A stretch of 6,978 nt of DNA from PVC group bacterium (lineage in GTDB: Bacteria > Verrucomicrobiota > Kiritimatiellia > SS1-B-03-39 > UBA6053). A program made the translations under genes and the position numbers. The notes under the pieces are model-generated. The model was not told the DNA's origin, did no database searches, and saw only the letters and a program-made list of their open reading frames with translations. Shown here piece after piece: positions 1 through 5,824 of the stretch; position 1 is the first letter of the stretch; every line of letters starts with the position of its first letter. Location of the stretch: assembly GCA_003565815.1 (NCBI GenBank), contig PXAS01000115.1, forward strand, positions 1-6,978, read 5' to 3'.

Positions 1-677
1 AAGGCGATGGTGCGGCGGGCGGCCCGCTCGCCCAACGCCAGCATGGGGATGTGGGGGACGTCTTCGAAGATGAGGTCGCAGTGAATCTCGTCGGAACAAA
101 TCCAAAGATCGTGCCTTTCGCAAAAATCGAGCAACCATTCCAGCTCTTCGCGGGAAAAAACCCGGCCCACCGGATTGTGGGGGTTGCAGAGGATGAACAG
201 ACGGGTTTCGGGGGTGACCGCCCGCTCCATGCCCTCCCGGTCAAAGGTCCATCGTCCATTTTCTTCAATCAGATCCGAGGTGATGCGCTTGCGGTCCGAG
301 AACAGGGGCGCGGAGAGGAAGGGGGGATAGACGGGCGTGTTGACCATGACCCCGTCCCCGGATTTCCCGGCGGCCCTGCAAACGAGGTTCAAGCCCTGCA
401 CCAGTCCGGGCAACCACACAAGCTCCCCGCCATCCACCTCCAGTCCATGACGGCGTTGCAAATAGGCCAGGGTTTCCGTTTCCGCCTCCGGGGTCGGCAC
501 CGTGTATCCGAAAACGCCGTGATCCACGCGGTCCCGAAGCGCTTCGATCACCTCCGGGGGCGAAAAGAAATCCATGTCCGCCACCCACATGGGCAGGATT
601 TCGCCTTCTTCGTATTTCCGCCATTTCAAACTGCCGGTGCCTTTGCGGTTCATCCGCGTGGTAAAATCATAAGTCAT
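1..677 (-). CDS. patB: MalY/PatB-type PLP-dependent C-S lyase (cystathionine beta-lyase), N-terminal 225 residues
   Basis: This is an aminotransferase-fold, PLP-dependent enzyme of the MalY/PatB family. Members cleave the C-S bond of cystathionine or cysteine conjugates, giving a thiol, pyruvate and ammonia, and act in the cytoplasm. The reading frame is open from the ATG at 677 to the window edge, about 225 of a usual 390 or so residues. Family features seen: KW at 18-19, MWVADMDF at 30-37, NTPVYPPF at 113-120, NPHNPVGR at 165-172 and SDEIHCD at 195-201, where the Asp binds the PLP pyridine nitrogen. The PLP lysine (SKT motif) would lie just past the edge and cannot be checked. The start is supported by GGAGG eight bases upstream and by the family-like N-terminus MTYDFTTR. 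The gene overlaps the end of the glycosyltransferase gene by 11 bases, so translational coupling is likely. The exact substrate (cystathionine, cysteine or another beta-thio amino acid) cannot be told from this part. Confidence 0.9.
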   Translation of the reverse strand, partial: MTYDFTTRMNRKGTGSLKWRKYEEGEILPMWVADMDFFSPPEVIEALRDRVDHGVFGYTVPTPEAETETLAYLQRRHGLEVDGGELVWLPGLVQGLNLVCRAAGKSGDGVMVNTPVYPPFLSAPLFSDRKRITSDLIEENGRWTFDREGMERAVTPETRLFILCNPHNPVGRVFSREELEWLLDFCERHDLWICSDEIHCDLIFEDVPHIPMLALGERAARRTIA

Positions 678-2628
678 CTTCGGTTTCCTCCGTCAGGTTG
701 TGAACGTCGGGCCCGCCTGGCCCGCGTCGTTTGATTTCAATTTTCCGCAATTCAAGGGTGCCGGAGCCCCCATAATGAACGCGGGGTTCCACCCGGGTGA
801 TTTCGAGCAGCTGAAAGGAAATGCCGGAGGGGTCCAGTCCGCCGGAAATTTCCTGAGCGCCCAAGGAAACGCGCCCGAAATCGGTCATGACTTCAATGCG
901 GACCGGGGCGTCCGTGGACACATCCCGCCACCGCATGTCAAAGCGCACTTCATAATCGCCCGGAGGCAAGTAGGGATACCACCCATAAAAGAAAAGTCCA
1001 GCCCCGTGCTGACCATTGGCCACGCGATGCTCGCCGGATACTTCCCCCACCCCGCGCGAAGCCCTGCCGGCGGCGCCGGGGCGCATGAGATCGGTGAAGG
1101 GAACGTCAAAAGGGTCTATCCCCACCTCCGGCTGATCCCGCAGAATGAACGCCTGCCGTTCGGGATACCCGGCGGCAATGGCGGGTTGATCCTCCGGGGA
1201 GGCTTGCAGGCGCAAAACGGGCGTTTTCAAGCCCCTGGGGTTCAACTGGATGTAATTTCTCATCTGCGGATTTTGCGGAAACACGCCGTGCAGAAAGAGC
1301 AAAGACGGATCGGGCAAGTCTTTGATTTGCCGCTCCAGGGCCCACGCTTCTCCGCGGAGGGCCTCGATGCGTTCGACCCGCTCCATGCAAAAGACCAGGG
1401 AACGCCAGCAGACCACGAGCGCGGCGAGCACGAAGAAGCCCAACCTCAGGGACGCGCGGGCATGGGACCGCCGCCAGATCCGGGAGAGGCCCAACGAACC
1501 CAGCACTACGAAATGCGGAAAAATTTCCGCCTGATACAACGGTCCCACGCTGTAATCCGCCATCCGCCACCAGGCCACGTGACCGAGGAACGCCGCCGCC
1601 ACGCAACCAAACAAAATGCCCGACCACCTGCGACTCCAGCCGTGCCCGGCGATTGCCAGCCAAATCAAAAGTGTAAACCGGGGCGTGCCCAGCATCCATT
1701 GGTCGAGATTCCGCACGTTTCGCCACAACAAGCGAAAGCCCCTTTGCACCGTATGCTCCACTCTCGTTTGGGAACCGTCCCGCATCTCCCGGTAGCCGAA
1801 CCCCAGCCTGTCCCCGGGTTCGTCAAACAAATGCGTGGCCAGGCGGGGAGCGCCGGTGGCGAGTTCGTTGTAGCGCATATACAGGCCGATTCCCGCGGCC
1901 AGCGCCATCCCAAAAAGAAACAGCCCCAACCAAGCGGACCATTTTTTGCGGTTTCGCGCCAATTCCAGCCAGACATCCACGGCAAACGGAAGCAAGACCA
2001 GCCACGCGGTCATGGGACGATTCAGATACAGAAAACTCCAGCAAAGTCCGGCGATAAGCCCGAAAACCGGCTTTCGATCCTGCCGCCAGATCATGTAAGC
2101 CAACAACATGAGCGACGAAAAGGCCATGCCGCCGGTCTGCGCGAGCAAAGTCCCGTGGAGCAACAGGAAAAAGGGACTGATGAGCAAAATCACCGGCACC
2201 AAATACCGGGGAATTCGCAGGCGCCGTCCGATTTCATAGCCGGCCATGACGGTGATCGCGGCCGCCAGGGCGGTCATGAGATGCGGATGGCGCAGCCAGA
2301 GTCCCGGCACCAGCCAGAGGGACTGTCCCGGCGGCAGGCGGGAAAGCCATCCGTGATCCGGGCGCAGGACAATCATTTCCTGATCCATCATTTCGTAAAA
2401 AGGCGGGGCTTCGCGGCGGACCACGCCATCGAAAAAATTCCACGCCTGAAACAGATATCCTTCTTCATCCGCGGACACGCGCTCCCCTTGAAACACGACT
2501 CCCGACACGAGCAAGGACGCGAAAAAAGCGCACAACCCGAAAAAGACCAGTTCATAGGGTCTGAGCGGATGCGCCTGGATCGGGGAGCGGGGGGTAATCA
2601 TGTTCCACCGTCCGGCCGCCAGTTTCAC
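667..2628 (-). CDS. GT-C fold membrane glycosyltransferase (family 39/PMT-like) with C-terminal beta-rich domain
   Basis: This is a 653-residue integral membrane protein. About eleven hydrophobic segments are visible, at roughly 26-46, 118-132, 140-158, 163-180, 187-202, 207-222, 231-250, 317-328, 336-354, 365-384 and 396-414. The first outside loop carries an acidic motif, DEEGY at 54-58. GT-C enzymes use such an acidic residue as catalytic base or metal ligand when moving a sugar from a polyprenyl-phosphate donor to an acceptor outside the membrane. PPGQSLWLVPG (99-109) and NRPMTAWLVLLPFA (203-216) are typical of uncharacterised family-39-like proteins. A soluble part follows (about 415-653). 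Its section at 545-632, with YLPPGDYEVRFDMRW, looks like a beta-sandwich that may bind glycan. The GTG start overlaps the upstream stop as GTGA, with GGGAGG only three bases before it. An ATG at 2601 (residue 10) is a possible alternative. Donor and acceptor are unknown. Confidence 0.82.
   Translation of the reverse strand: MKLAAGRWNMITPRSPIQAHPLRPYELVFFGLCAFFASLLVSGVVFQGERVSADEEGYLFQAWNFFDGVVRREAPPFYEMMDQEMIVLRPDHGWLSRLPPGQSLWLVPGLWLRHPHLMTALAAAITVMAGYEIGRRLRIPRYLVPVILLISPFFLLLHGTLLAQTGGMAFSSLMLLAYMIWRQDRKPVFGLIAGLCWSFLYLNRPMTAWLVLLPFAVDVWLELARNRKKWSAWLGLFLFGMALAAGIGLYMRYNELATGAPRLATHLFDEPGDRLGFGYREMRDGSQTRVEHTVQRGFRLLWRNVRNLDQWMLGTPRFTLLIWLAIAGHGWSRRWSGILFGCVAAAFLGHVAWWRMADYSVGPLYQAEIFPHFVVLGSLGLSRIWRRSHARASLRLGFFVLAALVVCWRSLVFCMERVERIEALRGEAWALERQIKDLPDPSLLFLHGVFPQNPQMRNYIQLNPRGLKTPVLRLQASPEDQPAIAAGYPERQAFILRDQPEVGIDPFDVPFTDLMRPGAAGRASRGVGEVSGEHRVANGQHGAGLFFYGWYPYLPPGDYEVRFDMRWRDVSTDAPVRIEVMTDFGRVSLGAQEISGGLDPSGISFQLLEITRVEPRVHYGGSGTLELRKIEIKRRGPGGPDVHNLTEETEDDL
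686..692 (-). promoter_or_regulatory. Shine-Dalgarno of the C-S lyase gene, inside the upstream gene
   Basis: The minus strand reads CGGAGGA, eight bases before the ATG at 677. It lies within the last codons of the glycosyltransferase gene, which supports both the start chosen for the lyase and coupled translation of the pair. Confidence 0.7.
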
Positions 2629-3875
2629 TCGCCTCCCGCGGAGCGATATAGCGCCTGAATATCCTCGGAGGGAATGGCCGTGGAAAAAATCATCACTTCA
2701 TCCAACATGCCCTGAAAAGCGCCGGCATATCCGCGGCCCAGCACCAATGGGGCGGAAGAGGCCCGCGCCCGTTCGAACCGGGCATCGGCTTCCGCGACCC
2801 GCTCGCCGTTCATATACCAGCGCAACTTGCCTTCGCTCAAATCGCGCACCACCGCCAAATGGGTCCATTCCCGCGCGGGAATGGCTTTTTCCGAGTTGAA
2901 ACCCTGATAGGGATGGGCGTTGCCTCCGGCGGTTCCGTAATAATAATTCAGTCGCCCGTCCGGCTCCAAGGTAATCGTCCCCTCCCCGCCATACGCCTTG
3001 TTCAGCGGATTGCGCCGGGCCTCCAAGGCGTCGGGAAAAATCCAAAAAGCAATGGTCTGGTCTCCGGTGATTTGCAAAGATTCGTCATTGTCCACCACCA
3101 CCCGGTCTTGGTTTCCGTCGAATTGCATGGCCGCGCCTTTTTTCCCGTCCGCCACCCATTCCGCCCCGTGGGGCACGGCATGGTTGCGGTTCCGGCTGGA
3201 GTCGGGCAGCCGGTTCCGCATGCGTTCGTGCCGATCAAAGGTCAGATGGAGGACAAGATCAGGGGCATATTTGCCGGTGACCGGCAAGGCGGGCGCGCGC
3301 GGGGCAGGCCCCCTGGGGGTGTCAGAGGATTCGCGGATGGCCGCGATCAACTCCCGCATCCCTTGCAAATCCTCATTCGCAGCCACGGCACGTCGCTCCG
3401 CTTGTACGGCCAACGCTTCTTCAATTTGCCCTTCCCGGGTCAGCCGACGCTGCAACTGTTCCAGCGCCTGATCATATCCCTCATGCAAATTCACCATCCG
3501 CTCGGCCCGGTTTTGCAACTGCTCCTCATAAAGCCGCTCCCAAGTATCCTGCAAACGGGCGAAATCAGCATCCTCTGCCAGAGGCCCCTCCACGGGCTCC
3601 GGAATCGACTCTTCGAATTTCCGGATGGTCTCCCGCAACAACAGCACCCGGTCCAAATCCCCTTTCTCCACCGCCTGATGCACCAAATTGGAAATGGAGG
3701 CGATATACATCCCTTTGATCGCGTCCACTTCACGATGAAAACGCTGATCAATCACATCGATTTGCATCTGCAAATACTCCTTGTATTCCCCAAGATCGGC
3801 GGCAAAGGCCGAAGTCGGGACGATCCACAAAAAGAGCGTCACAAGGATGATGCGAAAAAAAACGTGGGCGTTCAT
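2625..3875 (-). CDS. Secreted coiled-coil protein with C-terminal LamG-like (concanavalin A-type) domain
   Basis: The 416-residue protein begins with a signal peptide: a hydrophobic stretch at 7-22, then AFA before AD, so cleavage after about residue 25. Residues 28-185 are charged and helical, probably coiled coil. They contain two related hairpin-like units, about 56-87 and 133-164, each with Tyr near the start, then a Gly-acidic turn and Leu-rich helix. A Pro/Ala-rich linker (187-199) leads to a LamG/laminin-G-like lectin domain (about 205-412). It shows the usual marks of this fold: DSSRNRNHA (225-233), FDGNQDRV (252-259), an FWIFP strand, WTHLAVVRD (337-345), WYMNGERV (353-360) and the closing LDEVMIF...LY. 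Such domains bind carbohydrate or protein, but the ligand is unknown. It is exported, and no lipobox or C-terminal anchor is seen. GGAGG lies five bases before the ATG. It sits 19 bases after rex and overlaps the glycosyltransferase by four bases, which hints at a shared envelope role. Confidence 0.85.
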   Translation of the reverse strand: MNAHVFFRIILVTLFLWIVPTSAFAADLGEYKEYLQMQIDVIDQRFHREVDAIKGMYIASISNLVHQAVEKGDLDRVLLLRETIRKFEESIPEPVEGPLAEDADFARLQDTWERLYEEQLQNRAERMVNLHEGYDQALEQLQRRLTREGQIEEALAVQAERRAVAANEDLQGMRELIAAIRESSDTPRGPAPRAPALPVTGKYAPDLVLHLTFDRHERMRNRLPDSSRNRNHAVPHGAEWVADGKKGAAMQFDGNQDRVVVDNDESLQITGDQTIAFWIFPDALEARRNPLNKAYGGEGTITLEPDGRLNYYYGTAGGNAHPYQGFNSEKAIPAREWTHLAVVRDLSEGKLRWYMNGERVAEADARFERARASSAPLVLGRGYAGAFQGMLDEVMIFSTAIPSEDIQALYRSAGGE

Positions 3876-3880
3876 TCAAG

Positions 3881-3885
3881 CCTCC
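3881..3885 (-). promoter_or_regulatory. Shine-Dalgarno of the LamG-like protein gene
   Basis: GGAGG on the minus strand, five bases before the ATG at 3875, within the 19-base gap behind rex. It fixes the start that gives a complete signal peptide. Confidence 0.6.
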
Positions 3886-3894
3886 GGTTTGCGT

Positions 3895-4575
3895 TTAGGT
3901 GAGGGATTTCAGTTGATCCGCCCGGTTTTTCCCCAGTGCATAGGCGAGTTCCTGCAGGCTTTCCATGATCCGGGCGTCCACCACCTGCACGCCCTTGGGG
4001 ACATGCACGTGTTTGTAGGCCAGATTGAGAATGGCGCGGATCCCCGCGTCCACCATCAAATCCGCCACCGATTGGGCGGCCTGAAAGGGCACCGCGATCA
4101 GCCCGATGTCAATGGTCAGCTTTTCAGACAGACTTTTCAAGTCCTCCACGGGTTTGACCGCCACGTCGCCGAAGGTTTTGCCGAAAAGGACGGGATCCCG
4201 ATCGAACAACCCGCAAATTTCGAACCCCCGCTCGGCGAAGGCGCCGTGTTCCGCCAAGGCCCGCCCCAAATGCCCGGCGCCCACAATGACCACGCGGTGC
4301 ACGATATCCGCCCCGAGGATCTGGCGCAAAACCGCCTCCAACTGCACGATCTCATAGCCTTTTTTGGAGATGCCGCTCAAATCCATGTGCGAAAGATCCT
4401 GCCGCACCGTCGAACTGGTCAATCCCAGCGAATCGGCAATTTGATGGGACGAAGCCCAGGTGATCCCTTCGTCCCGAAGTTCCTGCACGTGTACAAGGTA
4501 CTTCGGCAACCTGCGGATCACCGGGTTGGGAATCTGGTTGTTGGCTCGGGATGAGGAGGAGGCTGAAGCGGACAT
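3895..4575 (-). CDS. rex: Redox-sensing transcriptional repressor Rex (divergent type)
   Basis: Rex repressors are homodimers that bind DNA when NAD+ is high and let go when NADH rises, so they control fermentation, respiration and anaerobic genes. The 226-residue length is close to the family norm. Residues 17-75 form the winged-helix domain, with IPNPVIRRLPKYL (15-27) and the recognition-helix region SSTVRQDLSHMD (54-65). Residues 93-200 form the Rossmann NAD(H) domain, with VVIVGAGHLGRAL (95-107), FDRDP (124-128), AVPFQAAQ (161-168) and a domain-swap helix at the end. Unusual points: the FGxFGxxGxGY segment of well-known Rex proteins reads DLSGISKKGY here, the usual NFAP reads NLAY, and a serine-rich tail precedes the domain. 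Only a weak GGGG-type Shine-Dalgarno precedes the ATG. As first gene of the leftward operon it may regulate itself and the genes behind it. No consensus Rex box was found upstream. Confidence 0.88.
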   Translation of the reverse strand: MSASASSSSRANNQIPNPVIRRLPKYLVHVQELRDEGITWASSHQIADSLGLTSSTVRQDLSHMDLSGISKKGYEIVQLEAVLRQILGADIVHRVVIVGAGHLGRALAEHGAFAERGFEICGLFDRDPVLFGKTFGDVAVKPVEDLKSLSEKLTIDIGLIAVPFQAAQSVADLMVDAGIRAILNLAYKHVHVPKGVQVVDARIMESLQELAYALGKNRADQLKSLT

Positions 4576-4699
4576 AGGCCCCGATCATGGCAGATAAACC
4601 GCGCCGGGTAAAGGGTTACGTCAAAATTTTATCGAAAGATTTTTTCCGGGGCGTCATTCCCCGCTTGCGCTTCCGGCCCTGCCATGCTACCGGAACCGC
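4576..4699. other. Divergent intergenic region between rex and the exonuclease gene
   Basis: These 124 bases must hold the promoters of both divergent genes. Seen here are an AT-rich block at about 4621-4646, a short hairpin (CGGGG 4647-4651 with CCCCG 4659-4663, no following T-run on either strand), and an inverted pair TTCCGG 4671-4676 / CCGGAA 4690-4695 with a further TTCCGG at 4644-4649. No Rex-box consensus was recognised. Confidence 0.5.
4626..4631 (-). promoter_or_regulatory. Candidate -10 element for the rex operon
   Basis: TAAAAT on the minus strand matches the sigma-70 -10 consensus at five of six positions. It lies in the only AT-rich block (about 4621-4646) of the divergent intergenic region and would place a transcript start about 45 bases before the rex ATG. 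No convincing -35 sits at the right distance, so this is tentative. Confidence 0.28.
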
Positions 4700-5311
4700 A
4701 TGATGAACTTCGTTGCTTTTGATCTTGAAACCACCGGCATCCAGCCGGAAACCGATGCCATTGTCGAAATTGGCGCGGTGAAATTCGTGGAAGGGCTGCC
4801 CCAAAGCCCCTTCTCCGCCCTCGTCAACCCCGGCTGTGAAATCCCCGCGGACGCGATTGCCGTACACGGCATCACCAACGAGGAGGTCCGCACCCAGCCG
4901 CCCATCCGCGAGTTTCTCGGCCCTCTGGCCGCGTATTGCGGAGATCTTCCCCTGGTGGCCCACAATGCCCGCTTCGACTTCAAATTTCTCGAGGCGGCCA
5001 TCAAAAAAGAAAAAGGCAAAGCCCCCGCCGGAGTCGTGCTCGATACCCACGCCCTCTCCAAGAAAGTGTTTCCCGGCCTGCTGAACTACCGCCTCGAAAC
5101 CCTGACCCGCCACTTTGACTTTCCCAACACCGTTTTCCACCGCGCCTATGAAGACGCCGAATACTGCGGAAAAATCTTTCTGCGCATCCTCGAAACCCTG
5201 GAGAAAAACCGGCTGTCCATTTCCGTGCCCGCCCTGCTGGACCTCTCGGAAATGAAAGAAATGCGCTTTTCCCAGGTCGCCGTGCAGGCGGAACAGCTCG
5301 GGTTGTTTTAG
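4700..5311 (+). CDS. DEDDh-family 3'-5' exonuclease (DnaQ-like, PolC/epsilon type)
   Basis: A stand-alone exonuclease of 203 residues that removes nucleotides from 3' ends with two metal ions. All active-site residues of the DEDDh class are visible: Asp8 and Glu10 in FDLETTG (7-13), Asp93 in HNARFDFKF (88-96), and His147 with Asp152 in HRAYEDA (147-153). HGITNEEV (56-63) is also a standard family segment. It could be a DNA polymerase III epsilon-type proofreader, a PolC-like exonuclease domain standing alone, or an RNA-trimming enzyme. Sequence alone does not decide between DNA and RNA. About 30 residues follow the catalytic domain and end in EQLGLF, which could in principle be a peptide that binds the sliding clamp (QxxLxLF-like), an inference only. 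Two ATGs stand in tandem (4700 and 4703), and no good Shine-Dalgarno is seen. It reads alone on the plus strand and converges on the next gene, with the stop codons overlapping. Confidence 0.88.
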   Translation: MMNFVAFDLETTGIQPETDAIVEIGAVKFVEGLPQSPFSALVNPGCEIPADAIAVHGITNEEVRTQPPIREFLGPLAAYCGDLPLVAHNARFDFKFLEAAIKKEKGKAPAGVVLDTHALSKKVFPGLLNYRLETLTRHFDFPNTVFHRAYEDAEYCGKIFLRILETLEKNRLSISVPALLDLSEMKEMRFSQVAVQAEQLGLF

Positions 5312-5751
5312 AGGTCGACAACTTCCCAATCGACCTCACCGTCGTCGTCCTCATCGTCCAAGCCCAGCGCCTCCCCAAATCCGGGTTCCGCCACGAGACA
5401 ATGGAATCCATTGAGACCGCATTTCGACTGCAGCATGGCCATGATCTTCTCCGCGTTGTCGTAAGGTTCCGAAATGTAATTCGGCATTCCATTCTTCCCG
5501 AAGGTGTAGGTTGCGGTGGAGTCTTTGACGTTGATCCCCCCGAAAACCCGGGCGCCCTTGGCATAATCCCGGTGGGGCGCAAATCCCAAACCGCGGGCAT
5601 ACGCCACCGCTTCCTCCACCAACTTGCGCCCATCCGCGGCGGGACGGGGCTCAGGAACGCCGTCGGGAAACATCCTGCGCAACTGCAGCTTGGAAAACTC
5701 GGTTTCATCCGATTGCAAGCATATGAAAGCTTTGACGAAATTCAAAATCAA
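5308..5751 (-). CDS. Small conserved hypothetical protein with LGFxPHxDY motif and acidic tail
   Basis: I do not know a function for this 147-residue protein. It appears cytoplasmic, without signal or membrane segment. Visible blocks (numbered from the start used here): LGFAPHRDY at 55-63, RVFGGI at 68-73, FGKNGMPNYI at 84-93, PYDNAEKIMAML at 96-107 and GLNGFHCLVA at 112-121, then a very acidic tail (131-147, mostly Asp and Glu). From memory, uncharacterised proteins of aquatic and soil bacteria share the LGFxPHxD ... FGxxGxP ... GFH pattern, but no function is tied to it. The start is uncertain. The longest frame opens with TTG at 5787, but AAAGG touches that codon with no spacing. TTG at 5751 has GGAAG nine bases upstream and is used here; TTG 5745 or ATG 5673 are other options. 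Its stop overlaps that of the exonuclease. Confidence 0.65.
   Translation of the reverse strand: MILNFVKAFICLQSDETEFSKLQLRRMFPDGVPEPRPAADGRKLVEEAVAYARGLGFAPHRDYAKGARVFGGINVKDSTATYTFGKNGMPNYISEPYDNAEKIMAMLQSKCGLNGFHCLVAEPGFGEALGLDDEDDDGEVDWEVVDL
5311..5337. repeat. Perfect 8-bp inverted repeat at the convergent gene junction
   Basis: GAGGTCGA (5311-5318) and TCGACCTC (5330-5337) are exact reverse complements with an 11-base loop. The left arm begins on the last base of the exonuclease stop codon, and the whole element lies inside the last codons of the opposing gene. No T-run follows on either strand, so it is not a standard intrinsic terminator. It may stabilise or define the 3' ends of both transcripts. 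Confidence 0.5.
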
Positions 5752-5768
5752 AATTTCACGCTTCCGGA

Positions 5769-5797
5769 TTGCCTGATTCGGAATCAACCTTTATGGT
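5769..5797 (+). promoter_or_regulatory. Candidate sigma-70-like promoter of the mrp operon
   Basis: TTGCCT (5769-5774) and TATGGT (5792-5797) are 17 bases apart, each matching the consensus at four of six positions. Transcription would start about 20 bases before the mrpE ATG. A perfect palindrome lies in the spacer. The match is modest and the call is tentative. Confidence 0.3.
5774..5786. promoter_or_regulatory. 13-bp perfect palindrome, possible operator
   Basis: TGATTCGGAATCA reads the same on both strands around a central base, with 6-bp arms. It lies between the starts of two divergent genes (if the hypothetical gene starts at 5751) and inside the spacer of the candidate mrp promoter, where a bound dimeric regulator would block transcription. 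The binding protein is unknown, and the sequence does not match the Rex consensus. Confidence 0.4.
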
Positions 5798-5824
5798 CAT
5801 TCACAGAAATCCCCCCACAACCGC

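Noticed and set aside
51..734. 227-residue plus-strand open frame opposite the C-S lyase gene
   Set aside because: The minus strand encodes an unmistakable MalY/PatB protein with family motifs; the plus frame has none.
700..2658. 652-residue plus-strand open frame opposite the glycosyltransferase gene
   Set aside because: Antisense shadow produced by codon bias in GC-rich DNA. Its product is rich in His, Gln, Pro and Arg, has no recognisable domain, and faces a gene with clear membrane segments and motifs.
2859..3902. 347-residue plus-strand open frame opposite the LamG-like protein gene
   Set aside because: Antisense shadow. The opposite strand carries a signal peptide and a complete LamG-like domain.
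3781..4554. 257-residue plus-strand open frame opposite rex
   Set aside because: Antisense shadow. The minus strand encodes a full-length Rex protein.
4647..4663. Hairpin CGGGG/CCCCG as a transcription terminator
   Set aside because: Only five base pairs, and no T-run follows it on either strand; on the plus strand the T-run comes before the stem.
4616..5329. 237-residue minus-strand open frame opposite the exonuclease
   Set aside because: Gly/Phe-rich shadow with no motif; the plus strand shows every DEDDh catalytic residue.
5792..5809. Possible Rex box in front of mrpE (ATTCACAG resembles one half-site)
   Set aside because: Only one half matches TTCACAA; the other half, four bases away, does not, so no two-fold Rex site is present.
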